The translations under genes and the position numbers were made by a program. The notes under the pieces were generated by a model. The model was not told the origin of the DNA, made no database searches, and saw nothing but the letters and a program-made list of their open reading frames with translations. This document shows, piece after piece, positions 46,191 to 56,400 of a stretch of DNA of 64,000 nucleotides. Source of the stretch: Chloroflexota bacterium (lineage in GTDB: Bacteria; Chloroflexota; Anaerolineae; Promineifilales; Promineifilaceae); contig JABFFZ010000001.1 in the NCBI GenBank assembly GCA_013112725.1, forward strand, positions 124,001 to 188,000. The letters are read 5' to 3'. Positions within the stretch are counted from its first letter, which is position 1. Each line of letters opens with the position of its first letter.

Positions 46191-46363
46191 GTTCCCAACC
46201 GTAAACAAGTAGCCGCTCGTAAATAACTTCATCATCTATTAGCGATTTCAGACCAGAGATTGGAGATGGGCAAAGTCTCAATCTCTGTTTTATAATTTCT
46301 GTTTGTTTTTGATAGTTCAGGTCTTCATTTGGTTTTTGGAAGTTGAGGAAGAAGGTGAGGAGA
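46191..46363. repeat. spacer with AGAGATTGGAGAT hairpin
   Basis: At 46254-46286 AGAGATTGGAGATGGGC is followed by AAAGTCTCAATCTCT, partly complementary. The remainder must contain the promoter of the Crp/Fnr-type gene; GGTGAGGAG before ATG 46364 is a good ribosome-binding site. Confidence 0.55.
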
Positions 46364-47065
46364 ATGCAGGCAGGTACCTATGCCTTACAGGTAGTCCCAT
46401 TTTTTGTCAATCTTAATCCTGAAGAAGTAGAGAACCTTTCCCGGCTGCTGGTGGTGCGCCGCTTTAGCGCCGGGCAGATTGTGTTCCATCATGGCGACCC
46501 TGGCGGGTTGCTTTATATTGTCAGCAAGGGCCGCGTCAAAATCACCCACTCCACGCCAGACGGTCAGGAGGCCATGCTGGCGATTGTGGGCGTCGGCGAC
46601 TTTTTCGGCGAACTGGCCTTACTGGATGATTCGCCCCGGTCGGCTACGGCCGAAGCGCTGGAATCCACGGAGACGTTGACGCTGCACCGTGAAGATTTTA
46701 TGCGCTTCATTCAGGCCAACCCGGATTTTGCCCTGCATGTGCTGCAAACGATGGCCCGCCGTATTCGCCGTCTGAACAACCAGGTGAGCGATATTTTCTT
46801 CCTGGATTTGCCGGCGCGGCTGGCGCGGCAGTTGTTGGAGCTGGCGGATGAACACGGCCGTACCACCCCCGAAGGCATCACCATTCAAATTGCCCTCACC
46901 CAAACCGACCTGGCGGAAATGACCGGCGCTACCCGCGTCAGCATCAACAAAGCGTTGGGGCGCTTCCGGCGGGCAGGCTGGGTAAAAGTGAACGGCCGTA
47001 AATTCACCATCGTCAAACGCCAGGAACTCGTCAACCTCATCCAACTCTCCGGCGGCACCATTTGA
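46364..47065 (+). CDS. Crp/Fnr-family transcriptional regulator
   Basis: A 233-residue protein. Cyclic-nucleotide-binding domain: FFVNLNPEEVENLSRLLVVR, IVFHHGDPGGLLYIVSKGRV, GDFFGELALLDDSPRSATAE, HREDFMRFIQANPDFALHVL, then the HTH_Crp domain with TQTDLAEMTGATRVSINKAL and GRFRRAGWVKVNGRKFTIVK. No Fnr-type cysteine cluster, so it is not an oxygen sensor. I start at ATG 46364 because of the upstream GGTGAGGAG; the open frame from TTG 46343 is less likely. Confidence 0.93.
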   Translation: MQAGTYALQVVPFFVNLNPEEVENLSRLLVVRRFSAGQIVFHHGDPGGLLYIVSKGRVKITHSTPDGQEAMLAIVGVGDFFGELALLDDSPRSATAEALESTETLTLHREDFMRFIQANPDFALHVLQTMARRIRRLNNQVSDIFFLDLPARLARQLLELADEHGRTTPEGITIQIALTQTDLAEMTGATRVSINKALGRFRRAGWVKVNGRKFTIVKRQELVNLIQLSGGTI

Positions 47066-47115
47066 GATGGGGAGATTGGGTTATTTTCAATAGCCCCTGA
47101 TACCAGCGAAAAATC

Positions 47116-47676
47116 ATGTTAATCACACTCTCTAACACGCTGCAAAAATATGCTAAAGGCTGGCTGATTCTTATCCTTTTGGCCCTGGACATTCTGTTTA
47201 ATGCCGTCATTTTGCCCCGAACCCAGGCTCGGTTGGAAACCAGTTCCGGGGGGACAGGCCCCATTGATCTGCAATTCTTCTATACCCCTGAAAAAGTCTA
47301 TGGTATGGTTGCCGCCTATGGCGAGGCTGGTCGCGCCGCTTACCGCACTTTCGAGTTAACCGGTGACATCATCTATCCCATCGTCTACACGCTGCTGTTC
47401 AGTTTGCTGATCACCTGGTTGTTCCAGCGTGGCTTTGCTACTGATAGTGCCATGCAGCGATTAAACGTAATTCCTTTTGGCGCGTTTATTTTTGACCTGC
47501 TGGAAAATCTGTGCATTGTGCTGATGCTCTCGTTGTATCCATCCACACCAGCCATCATTGCCTGGTTGGCCACGATCTTTACAATGATCAAATGGAGTTT
47601 TGCGGGGGTGAGCATTGTGCTGTTACTGGTGGGTCTGGTCATGGCCTTGAAGAATCGCTTCAAGCGACAGATATGA
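47116..47676 (+). CDS. four-helix membrane protein
   Basis: A 186-residue protein with four hydrophobic helices (GWLILILLALDILFNAVIL; IIYPIVYTLLFSLLITWLF; AFIFDLLENLCIVLMLSLY; MIKWSFAGVSIVLLLVGLV) and a loop between the first two with FFYTPEKVYGMVAAYGEAGR. It reads like the small integral membrane proteins annotated only as hypothetical in many genomes. No function can be given. A GNAT gene follows after 7 nt, so the two are probably co-transcribed. Confidence 0.65.
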   Translation: MLITLSNTLQKYAKGWLILILLALDILFNAVILPRTQARLETSSGGTGPIDLQFFYTPEKVYGMVAAYGEAGRAAYRTFELTGDIIYPIVYTLLFSLLITWLFQRGFATDSAMQRLNVIPFGAFIFDLLENLCIVLMLSLYPSTPAIIAWLATIFTMIKWSFAGVSIVLLLVGLVMALKNRFKRQI

Positions 47677-47683
47677 CACACAA

Positions 47684-48187
47684 ATGGTGCAGATAAGAGA
47701 AATTGCAGGGAGTGATGCAGCTAACTTTCTTACTCTTTGCCAGCAGCTTGACCGGGAAACACAATTCATGCTGCTGGAGCCAGACGAACGGGTAACCACT
47801 CCGACCGAACAACAGACATATCTCGCCGCGATCCTTGCCACCGACTATCACACCATTTTTGTAGCCGAAAATGACGGCCGTCTGGTTGGCTACCTGGAAG
47901 CGGCTGGGGGCATGTATCGTCGTAATCGCCATACCGCTCACCTTGTCATCGGTATTCTCCAGGCTTTTGCCGGGCAAGGCATTGGCGCCAGACTGTTTGC
48001 CACGCTAGAACAGTGGGCACAACGTCAGCATATCCACCGGCTGGAACTAACGGTAATGGCCCATAACGAACGCGCCATTCGCCTTTACCAGAAAGCCGGT
48101 TTTGAAATCGAGGGCACAAAACGCCATTCACTCTATGTGAACGGCGCTTATGTTGACGAGTTTTACATGGCGAAATTGTTGCCCTGA
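47684..48187 (+). CDS. GNAT-family N-acetyltransferase
   Basis: A 167-residue acetyltransferase close to the RimI/SpeG-like group. Acetyl-CoA motif A is visible at AHLVIGILQAFAGQGIGARL (Q/RxxGxG/A), and the C-terminal motif B is NERAIRLYQKAGFEIEGTKR. A probable substrate is an amino group on a protein or small molecule; I cannot say which. Cytoplasmic; complete. Confidence 0.93.
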   Translation: MVQIREIAGSDAANFLTLCQQLDRETQFMLLEPDERVTTPTEQQTYLAAILATDYHTIFVAENDGRLVGYLEAAGGMYRRNRHTAHLVIGILQAFAGQGIGARLFATLEQWAQRQHIHRLELTVMAHNERAIRLYQKAGFEIEGTKRHSLYVNGAYVDEFYMAKLLP

Positions 48188-48233
48188 CACGGCCGTACTC
48201 CTCCACCCCGTCAACCACAGCATACTGACACAA

Positions 48234-48266
48234 AGAAGTCGCTGGTCATTGCGATCAGCGACTTCT
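48234..48266. terminator. bidirectional hairpin terminator
   Basis: AGAAGTCGCTG (48234-48244) and CAGCGACTTCT (48256-48266) pair perfectly, followed by ATTTTGG. It lies between the convergent GNAT (+) and lipoprotein (-) genes. Confidence 0.75.
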
Positions 48267-48309
48267 ATTTTGGCTGCGCCGATAACGCGCTGGCGTCCTC
48301 ACGGTAACA

Positions 48310-49287
48310 TTACGGTACCACCACAAACGGCCCGGCATTTCCAATCGCCGTTTCCGGCGACCCGGCCCAACAAACCATGTACAGCAAGCCTTCTTCAACC
48401 TCGAGGTATGTATAGGTCTGGCGTTCGTTTGGCCCTAACTCTTCCAGGAAACCGAAGTGCGACCAGGACGGTGGGCCGCTGGCTTTGTAGTGCGTTGTGG
48501 CCATCAGATCGATCAGATCTTTGCCCTCATCCAGGGTGAAGAACGACACTGCGTATTTCTCCCAGTTCTGATCCTGCACCGCCGCATTCACAATCAACTT
48601 ACCTGCCTGCAGCGTCAGGGGGCCATCGTAGGCGCAGGTGTTGTTAGCGATGGTAATGGTCACTTCCGAAACAGGCGTTTCGTCTGATTCGGGCGGGGGC
48701 TGCACGGCCGTTGCCAGTTCCGGCATCACCTCGTACAGGATGGGTTTGAATCTGGCCAGCGATTCCTCTGTAATCGTGGAGACATACAACATGATCTTGC
48801 CATCCTTGACGACAAAAACCTCATACCAACTATTTGGCGCAACGCCTAGCTCGCGGGTAAAGTCCATCCAGGTCTTGCTTTGGGCGTAAACCACACCATC
48901 TTCCACCCGCTCCGGAATCACTTCCCAGGCAAAGTGCTGCCCGGTGCAGCATTCTTCCAGAAAAGTTTGGAACTGATCCTTGCCCCAATAAATCTCTATG
49001 CCGGTGGGCGGCAGCCCAATCAAATAGGCCATCATATCATCGGCCACCAGCTCCGCCGCGCCGGCATAATCTTCGGCATTGGCGCGGGCGATCATTTCCA
49101 TGACAACGGCCGTAGCCGGATCAACCGTTGGTTCCGGCACGGCCGTAGGCGCCACAATTGGCAATTCGGCAACGGCCGTTGGCGGAACCGGCGTCGCCGT
49201 GGGCTGGCTTTGCGCACCGGTACAACCAACCATCCCCAACACCACCAATACACAAATCAAACCGAAAAACATCCGTCGGGTACTCAT
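48310..49287 (-). CDS. lipoprotein with SnoaL/NTF2-like domain
   Basis: A 325-residue protein with a lipoprotein signal (MFFGLICVLVVLGMVGC), a Thr/Pro/Ala/Val-rich linker (residues 25-58) that contains three ACGGCCGT copies, then an NTF2/SnoaL-like domain (MIARANAEDYAGAAELVADD; GKDQFQTFLEECC; RVEDGVVYAQSKTWMDFTRE) and a C-terminal beta domain (VTITIANNTCAYDGPLTLQA) with little similarity to known families. It is anchored on the outer face of the membrane. Role unknown. Confidence 0.75.
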   Translation of the reverse strand: MSTRRMFFGLICVLVVLGMVGCTGAQSQPTATPVPPTAVAELPIVAPTAVPEPTVDPATAVVMEMIARANAEDYAGAAELVADDMMAYLIGLPPTGIEIYWGKDQFQTFLEECCTGQHFAWEVIPERVEDGVVYAQSKTWMDFTRELGVAPNSWYEVFVVKDGKIMLYVSTITEESLARFKPILYEVMPELATAVQPPPESDETPVSEVTITIANNTCAYDGPLTLQAGKLIVNAAVQDQNWEKYAVSFFTLDEGKDLIDLMATTHYKASGPPSWSHFGFLEELGPNERQTYTYLEVEEGLLYMVCWAGSPETAIGNAGPFVVVP

Positions 49288-49533
49288 GTTTCACACTCCT
49301 TTTTGTCAAATCAAGCATTCACGCTTTTGCGCTGCATCGCCGATATTGGGCGGGTCTTGCACCCACCTTCTTGGGTGACCATAAGGGTCGTCCCTACTAA
49401 TTGCCTCTAGCCTAATTGATTATTCGCTGCAAAATTTGCCAAAACTTGCCAAAATTCCCCATCCGTTCCAGAAAAGCCGTATACTGGACCATAGAGCCAG
49501 ACCTGTCTCCTGTCTGGTCTAAAAGGGGGTCAT
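49288..49533. promoter_or_regulatory. divergent promoter region with repeated TTGCCAAAA
   Basis: Near 49435-49454 TTTGCCAAAAC is followed directly by TTGCCAAAAT: two copies of a 9-mer spaced by 10 or 11 bases, close to one DNA turn. It lies about 80-100 bp before the XRE-type gene and could be its operator. The rest has an inverted remnant (GGGTGACCATAAGGGTCG). No gene supported. Confidence 0.35.
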
Positions 49534-52500
49534 ATGACTACTGCAAACGTCACGCTTGCCCTGGAACGTTTCACCACTTTTGGCGACCTGCTCAAATAAC
49601 TCCGCCGCCGCGCCGGTTATACCCAGCTTGAGCTTTCCATCGCCGTGGGTTACAGCGATACCCAGATTTCCCGCCTGGAACACAACGAACGTTTACCCGA
49701 TCTGGCCACCCTCACCACCCGTTTCCTGCCTATCCTCAACCTGGACAAAGAGCCAGAAGTGGCCGCCCGCTTGCTGGAACTGGCGACGGCCGTGCGCCGT
49801 GAAGACGCGCCCGCCGCCGGACTGCCACCCTACAAAGGACTGCGCTACTTTGACGAAAGCGACGCCGACCTGTTTTTTGGCCGCGAATCATTAACGGACC
49901 ACCTGGTAGCGCGCGTGGCCGAACAGGTCAACAGCGATCAGCGTTTTTTGGTCATCGTCGGCGCATCGGGCAGCGGGAAATCCTCCGTGGTATGCGCCGG
50001 TCTGATTCCGGCGCTGCGCTGGCAGCCCCACACCTCCGGCTGGCCGATCTTCATCCTCACACCAACCGCCCACCCGTTGGAGAGTCTGGCAGCGTGTTTA
50101 CACCGGGAATTACCATCCGGTTCACCATCCCGGAAATTTGTGGACGAACTGTCACAGCAGCCAGAACGGCTCAGTCTGGCCTTGCAGCACAGGGCAGAAA
50201 CGGCCGTTGCCACCCCCACCCTCCTCATCATTGACCAGTTTGAAGAACTGTTCACCCTCTGCCGCAGCCAGCCGGAACAAATGGCTTTTGTCCACAATTT
50301 GACTACCGCCGCCTGCCAGTATGGCGGAACGGGCGTCGTCGTTGTCGTATTACGCGCCGATTTCTATGCCCACTACGCCCGTTTTGACCAACTGCGGCAG
50401 TTATTGGCCCGGCATCAGGAATACATCGGCCCCATGAGCGCCGCCGAACTACGCCGGGCTATCGAAGAACCGGCGCATCAAGGACACTGGGATCTGGAAC
50501 CTGGGCTGGTTGACCTGCTGCTGCACGACATAGGCGCAGTCGCCGGGCAAACGCCGGAACCGGGGGCGCTGCCCCTGCTTTCCCATGCGCTGCTGGCTAC
50601 CTGGGAACGGCGGCGCGGCCGGTTGCTCACCCTCAGTGGCTACACGGCATCGGGTGGTGTGGGCGGCGCTATCGCCGAAACCGCCGAATCCGTCTTTTAT
50701 GACCAGCTAGATCGCGAACAGCGGCAGATTGCCCGCCAGATCTTCCTGCGCCTGACAACGTTGGGCAGTGGCGATGCCAACGCCGATACCCGCCGCCGGG
50801 TGAGCATTGACGAACTGCTCTCCAGACCCGAAGAAAGCGACGCTATTCACCAGGTGTTGAGCGCCCTGACTGATGCCCGCCTGATCACCACCGACCACAA
50901 TGTGGCCGAAGTAACCCACGAGGCGCTCATCCGCGAATGGCCGACGCTGCGCGGTTGGCTGGAAGAAGACCGCGAAGGGCTGCGGCTGCACCGCCAACTC
51001 ACCGACACCGCGCAAGAATGGGCGGCGCTGAATCACGATCCCGGCATGCTTTACCGGGGGGCGCGGCTGGCGCAGGCGCTGGAATGGGCCGACGCCCATC
51101 CAGACAGCGTCAATGCCCTGGAACGCGCCTTCCTCGATGCCTCTCTTGCTTTGCAAGAAGCGGAAGCCAGGGAGCAAGAGACGCAGCGCCAGCGGGAACT
51201 GGAAGCCGCGCGCAAGCTGGCCGAGGCAGAGCGGGTGCGGGCAGAGGAACAGGTGCAAACGAACCGGCGATTCAGGCAGCGGGCGGCGTTTTTGGGGCTG
51301 GCCTTGCTGCTGGTGGGGGTGTTGGCGGTAACGGCCGTTTTCCTGGAACAACGCGCCCGGCAAAACGAACGACTCGCTTCATCACGCGCTTTAGCCGCCG
51401 CCGCCGTGACCAATCTGGAAGTGGCCGCCGAACGCAGCCTGTTGCTGGCCCTGGAAGCGTTGGCCCTGGCCGACACCCTGGAAGCGCGCAATGCGCTGCA
51501 TCAAGCCCTGCCTGAACTGCATCTCTTACGCGCCATCCCGGCGCATGACCGCGGCGCCCCCGACGTGGCCTTTAGCCCCGACGGCGGCCGGATCGCCACG
51601 ATGGGCCCGTTTGGCGAATTCACCATCTGGGAAACCAGCACCGGGCAACCGCTGCTCCATGTGCAGGATGATGCGATTGAGTTTGGCAACAGCATTGCCT
51701 TTAGCCCAGATGGCCACTTCGACGCGCTCAGTGCAGGCTGTTTGCTGGCGATGGCTGGCATGACCAACGTTGTTTTCTGGGATGCGGCTACCGGCGAAAA
51801 ATTGTTCACCCTGGCCGGGGAGTCGGTGGGGGCGACGCTTGGCTATAACCTGGGGGTGGGGCAAATCAGTTTCAGCCCGGATGGGGAGCGGCTGGCGGTG
51901 GCGAATATGGACGGCGCCGCCAAAGTGTGGGACCTGGCCTCTGGCGCGGTAGTGACCACCTTCAACGGCCACCCCGCCCCTGTGCTGATCAGCAATATCG
52001 TTTTCAGCGCGGACGGCCGTAGCGTTTTCACCGGCGCTGACGATACCTTTGTGCGCCAGTGGGATGCGGCCACCGGCGCGGAAATTCGCGCGTTTTTCAG
52101 CGCTGGCAAAGAAATTTATGGCGTCGCGCTCAGCCCGGATGGGCAGACGCTGGCGATGGGCGACCAGGACGGCATGATGACGCTGTGGGATGTGGCCTCC
52201 GGCACGAAGTTGCGCACGTTTGGCAGCCATGCCGGGCTGCTGATGCGGCTGGCGTTCAATGCCGATGGCACGTGCCTGGCTTCGGCCGGTTTTGACCGGC
52301 AGGCCAAAGTGTGGGACGTGGCCAGCGGCGCGGAGTTGTTTAGCCTGTATGGCAATCTGAGCAATGTCTTTGGCGTCTCGTTCAGCCCGGATGGCGACCA
52401 TCTGGTGACGGCGGGGGCGAATGGCACGGTGCGGTTTTACACGCTAAATGTTGACGAACTGGTGGCCCTGGCCCAATCTCGCCTGATGCGCGGGCTGACT

Positions 52501-52545
52501 GACCAGGAGTGCCGCAAGTTTTTACATGAAGAAAGCTGCCCGTGA
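49534..52545 (+). pseudogene. XRE-nSTAND-WD40 signalling protein, interrupted by an in-frame TAA
   Basis: The full frame is 1,003 codons. Residues 1-80 are an XRE-type HTH (FTTFGDLLK, stop, LRRRAGYTQLELSIAVGYSD, RLEHNERLPDLATL); TAA at 49597-49599 interrupts it where a Tyr or similar is usual. Residues 95-430 are an nSTAND1-type NTPase: PPYKGLRYFDESDADLFFGR, Walker A VIVGASGSGKSSVV, Walker B LLIIDQFEELFTLC. Then an Arg/Glu-rich coiled coil (about 545-580), a membrane helix (AAFLGLALLLVGVLAVTAVF, near 590), and about seven WD40-like repeats (for example IAFSPDGHFD, VWDLASGAVVTTF, LAFNADGTCLASAGFD). Such proteins sense a ligand through the C-terminal repeats and act through the N-terminal effector; STAND proteins include anti-phage defence. 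A shortened product could start near 49645, after the recognition helix. Confidence 0.8.
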
Positions 52546-52577
52546 CGGATACTGCTCATAATGGTAAGATGGGCAAC

Positions 52578-53154
52578 ATGGCAACCAATGTCCCACAGCT
52601 ACAAATTGAGAGTCGCGCCGAATGGCGGTAATGGCTGGCCCAAAACCATGCCCAAAGTGACGGCGTCTGGCTGGTGACGTTCAAAAAGCATTGCGGCCCC
52701 AAACACGTCTCCTACAATGATATTGTGGAGGAGGCGTTGTGTTTTGGCTGGATTGATAGTGTGGCCGGTAAACTGGATGAAGACCGCACCATGCTCAGGT
52801 TCACGCCCCGTAAGCCAGGAAGTGGCTGGTCTAAACCAAACAAAGAACGGGTGGAACATCTGATAGCGGCCAGATTGATGACCTCTGCCGGACTGGAAAA
52901 GATTGAAGCCGCTAAACAAGATGGTTCCTGGGACAGTCTGGATGCCATCGAACGCCTGGAAATCCCCCCTGACCTGGAAGCGGCATTGGCCGCTTATGAT
53001 TGATGCTGCCCGCCAACACTTCGATGCTTTTCCCCGCTCGGCCAGACGGCTCATCCTGGGATGGGTTGCCAGCGCTAAAAAGCCAGAAACACGCGCCAAA
53101 CGCATTGCCGAGACGGCCCGTTTGGCGCAAGACAATATCCGCGCTAACCAGTAA
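52578..53154 (+). pseudogene. YdeI/OmpD-associated family protein, nonsense and frameshift
   Basis: The frame starts at ATG 52578 (MATNVPQLQIESRAEWR), meets TAA at 52629-52631, and continues with WLAQNHAQSDGVWLVTFKKH, CFGWIDSVAGKLDEDRTML, FTPRKPGSGWSKPNKERVEH, DGSWDSLDAIERLEIPPDLE, which match the YdeI family. A second lesion near 53,000 shifts the frame; the family C terminus RQHFDAFPRSARRLILGWVA, KKPETRAKRIAETARLAQDN, IRANQ follows in another frame to TAA. YdeI-like proteins are linked to resistance to peptides or membrane stress in some bacteria; function poorly known. Here the gene is broken. Confidence 0.8.
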
Positions 53155-53274
53155 CGGCCGTCGTGAACCTGCCGAATGGTTCATTAACCTGTTTGGAATT
53201 CCCCACCCCTTTGGCTACAATCCCCGCTTGTTTGCGCGCTGTTTGCGCCTTATGTGAAGCGCGTTAGTAAATCA

Positions 53275-53308
53275 AGAAGTTCAACTTCTCAGAAGAAGTT
53301 GAGCTTCT
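53275..53308. repeat. nested palindromic 15-bp inverted repeat
   Basis: AGAAGTTCAACTTCT, a 4-base gap, then AGAAGTTGAGCTTCT. Each arm is (nearly) its own palindrome, so the two also pair with each other with one mismatch. Same design as at 6932, 39194 and 57193. Confidence 0.8.
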
Positions 53309-53346
53309 AACTGAGGCAGCCATCAGCCCGGCTGTGTATAAAAGCC

Positions 53347-53448
53347 GTGATTCAGCAATCCGTAACCCGTGCTACGCGGTCGGATTACGGTTCACGGATT
53401 ACGGGTCACGGGTCACGGGTCACGGATTACGGATTACGGTTTACGCTT
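53347..53448. repeat. GGATTACGG/GGGTCACGG spacer repeats
   Basis: AATCCGTAACCCGTGCTACG at the left, then a run of GGATTACGGTTCACGG, ATTACGGGTCACGGG, TCACGGGTCACGG, ATTACGGATTACGGTTTACG. Partly self-complementary. An open frame runs through it and would add 34 low-complexity residues to the next protein; I exclude them. Confidence 0.8.
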
Positions 53449-56400
53449 ATGACAACTGATGCCGAGCGCATGACGGAAGAGCAAGAAGCAGGGGAGGACA
53501 CGGCCGTAGCCCCTCCCCCACCGCCTCCCGAAAACAACATACCTGCGGCTGAACCCGCCCCGCGTTCTTTTAGTTGGGAAAGTGTGGCCATCCTCCTTGC
53601 CCTGGTGGTATTGCTCATGGGCGCCTACTTCCGTTTTACCGGCCTCAATTGGGACGGCAGCTATCATTTGCACCCGGACGAACGTTTCCTGACCATTGTG
53701 GCCACCCAACTGCAACCCGTCTCTTCACTCACCAGCTATCTGCGCACTTCCGAATCAGCGCTTAACCCGTACAACCAGGGGCAGGGCTTTTACGTTTACG
53801 GCAATTTCCCCATGACCGTCACCCGCTATGTGGCGGAACTGATTACCCGCGCCTGCACCACCCTGGCCCAAAACAACCCCGCCGAACCGCCCCCCTGCCC
53901 TTACGTCTTCACCGCGTATGATGGTGTGCATTTGCTCGGCCGTTTCCTGTCCGGGCTGGTGGATCTCATCTCTATCTTTTTTACCTTCCTCATGGGGCGG
54001 CGGCTGTATGGCTGGAAAGCGGGTGTGCTGGCGGCGCTGCTGCTGGCATTGGCCGTCATGCCCATCCAGCAGTCGCACTTTTTCACCATGGACAATTGGG
54101 CCGCCGCTCTGACAACAGTAACGCTGTACACGGCCGTGCGCGCCGCCAGTCTTGGTGACAAAGCAGCCACGCCGCGCCTGCATTGGTACGCCCTCTTTGG
54201 CCTCTTCTTCGGGTTGGCCGCCGCTTCCCGCATCAACATCGCGCCGCTGGCCCTCATGGTCAACGTGGCCGCCGTCATCTGGCTGGTGCAACGCGGCCAC
54301 GGTTGGGACAGCCTGCTCAAAACAGAGCGTGGTCACGCCGATATCCAGCGCGTGATCCTGGGGGTGCTGCTGGCGGCCGTTCTCTCCATTGTCACCTTCC
54401 GCCTGGCCATGCCCTACGCCTTTGCCGACGCCACCATCATCCGCGAGCAAATGTTGGCCGAAACCGGGTTAGAGCCAGGCGCCCTGCGCACGACATTGGG
54501 GTCCGTTTTTGGCTTCAATCCCCAGTGGCGCAACAACATGGCCGAAATTCAACGGCTGCAAGAGCCAGACGCCTCCTTCCCACCCGCCCTGCAATGGACA
54601 AACCGCGCCCCCATCCTCTTCCCGCTGACGAACATGGTGCTGTATGGCATGGGGCTGACGGCGGCGATTGCCAGTTGGGTAGGCTTTTTCTGGGCGCTGT
54701 GGCGCATTTTGCGGGGGCGGCCTGACTGGGTGGTTCACGCTATTCCGGTGGTGTGGACGGGGTTGTATTTCCTCTTTATGGGCACCCGTTGGGTCAAATC
54801 CATCCGCTACTTCCTGCCCATTTACCCTACGCTGTTCCTGCTGGGGGCGTGGGCGCTGTGGATGGTGTGGCAGATGGCCGCGCAACGCGACCATGACCGG
54901 GGCCAATTTTTCCGGCGGGCCTTAGCCGCCGGCCTGATTTTGCTCACCGTTCTCCCCAGTTTCCTGTGGGCCAATGCCTTCTTGCAAATTTACCGGCAGC
55001 CCGTTACCCGCGTGGCCGCGTCCCCCTGGATGTTTGACAATATCCCCACCGGGGCGACGCTGCTCTATGAAACGGCCGAAGGCCCGCAAGAGCTGCACCT
55101 GCCGCTGAAATGGTTTGAATTTGTGCCCGGCGGCCCCACCCTGTTGCTCGGTTTTACGCTGCCGGAAGATGGCACGGTCACGGCCGTGCGCTTCAACTAT
55201 TTGCAGCTACCCGACGGCGCCCCGCCCCAAACCCACACATTCGCCGCCAATCTGCCTTCTGTGGGCGGTGACACGGTGACAACGGATGTGTCCATCAGCG
55301 GTGAGCGCGCTCCCGCCCTGGTTGACCTGCCGGATATGCCCATTGCCGGCCAGACCGCGCAGCAGTTACAGGTGCAACTGCTGTCGAATGGGCCTGTTCT
55401 GGCCGATACCAGCCGTTTCCTCACCGAACATTGGGATGATTTGTTGCCGGTGCCGGTAGACGGCCGTTACCCCTTTGGCAGCTACTACACCGAAGTGCAA
55501 AACAGCCAGCGCCCCGTCACCAATCCGGACAGCGAGATCAAACGGGAAGAGGTGGTGGCCTGGCTGGACGAGGCCGACTATGTTGTCCTCAGCAGCCAGC
55601 GCGCCGTCTGGCATCTGCCCCGCCTGCCCCTCACCTACCCGCTCATGATCCGCTACTACGAAGCGTTGTTCAACGGCGAATTGGGTTTTGAATTGGCGCA
55701 TCAGGAACACGCCAACCTGCACATTGGCCCGCTGTACATCAGTGACACCGCCGGTAAGATTGGCTGGGGCGCGCCGCCGAACGTGGGTTGGCCGCCGCCC
55801 GGCGACCTGGCGGCCGAAGAAGCGTTCAGCGTTTACGACCATCCGCCGGTCTGGATATTCAAAAAGACGGCCGATTACGACCGGGACAACGTGGTGCGAT
55901 TGTTGGGCGCGGTTGACCTGACCCAACAACTATTCCAAACGCCAGGCCAGGCCACACGTACCCCCAATGCCCTCTTACTCAGCCCGGTGGTATTGGCCGT
56001 GCAGCGGACCAATGGCACGTTCAGCGAGATTTTCAACCTGGACGGTGTGTTGAACCAAAATTCGACATTGGCCATGATGGTCTGGTGGCTGGCGGTGCTG
56101 TTGTTGGGTTGGCTGGCGTTTCCGGTTACGGCCGTCGTCCTGCGCGGCCTGCCCTCCAAAGGCTACCTTTTTGCCCGTGTCCTGGGAATGCTGCTCGTCT
56201 CCTACTTTGGCTGGCTGCTGGCGAGTTTTGACATCCTGCCCAACACCGCCGGGACGCTCTGGTTGGGTGTGCTGCTATTAGGTATTGCCAATCTGCTCAT
56301 TTTCCTGCGCCGCCGCGCCACCATCACCGGTTGGGTGCGGCAAAATATAACCTACATTCTGACGGTCGAGGCCATTGCTCTGGCGTTGTTCCTGATCGCC

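Noticed and set aside
53347-53448. Longer N terminus of the fused DUF2298 protein from 53347
   Set aside because: The extra residues are translated spacer repeats of low complexity; ATG 53449 gives a normal beginning before the first membrane helix.
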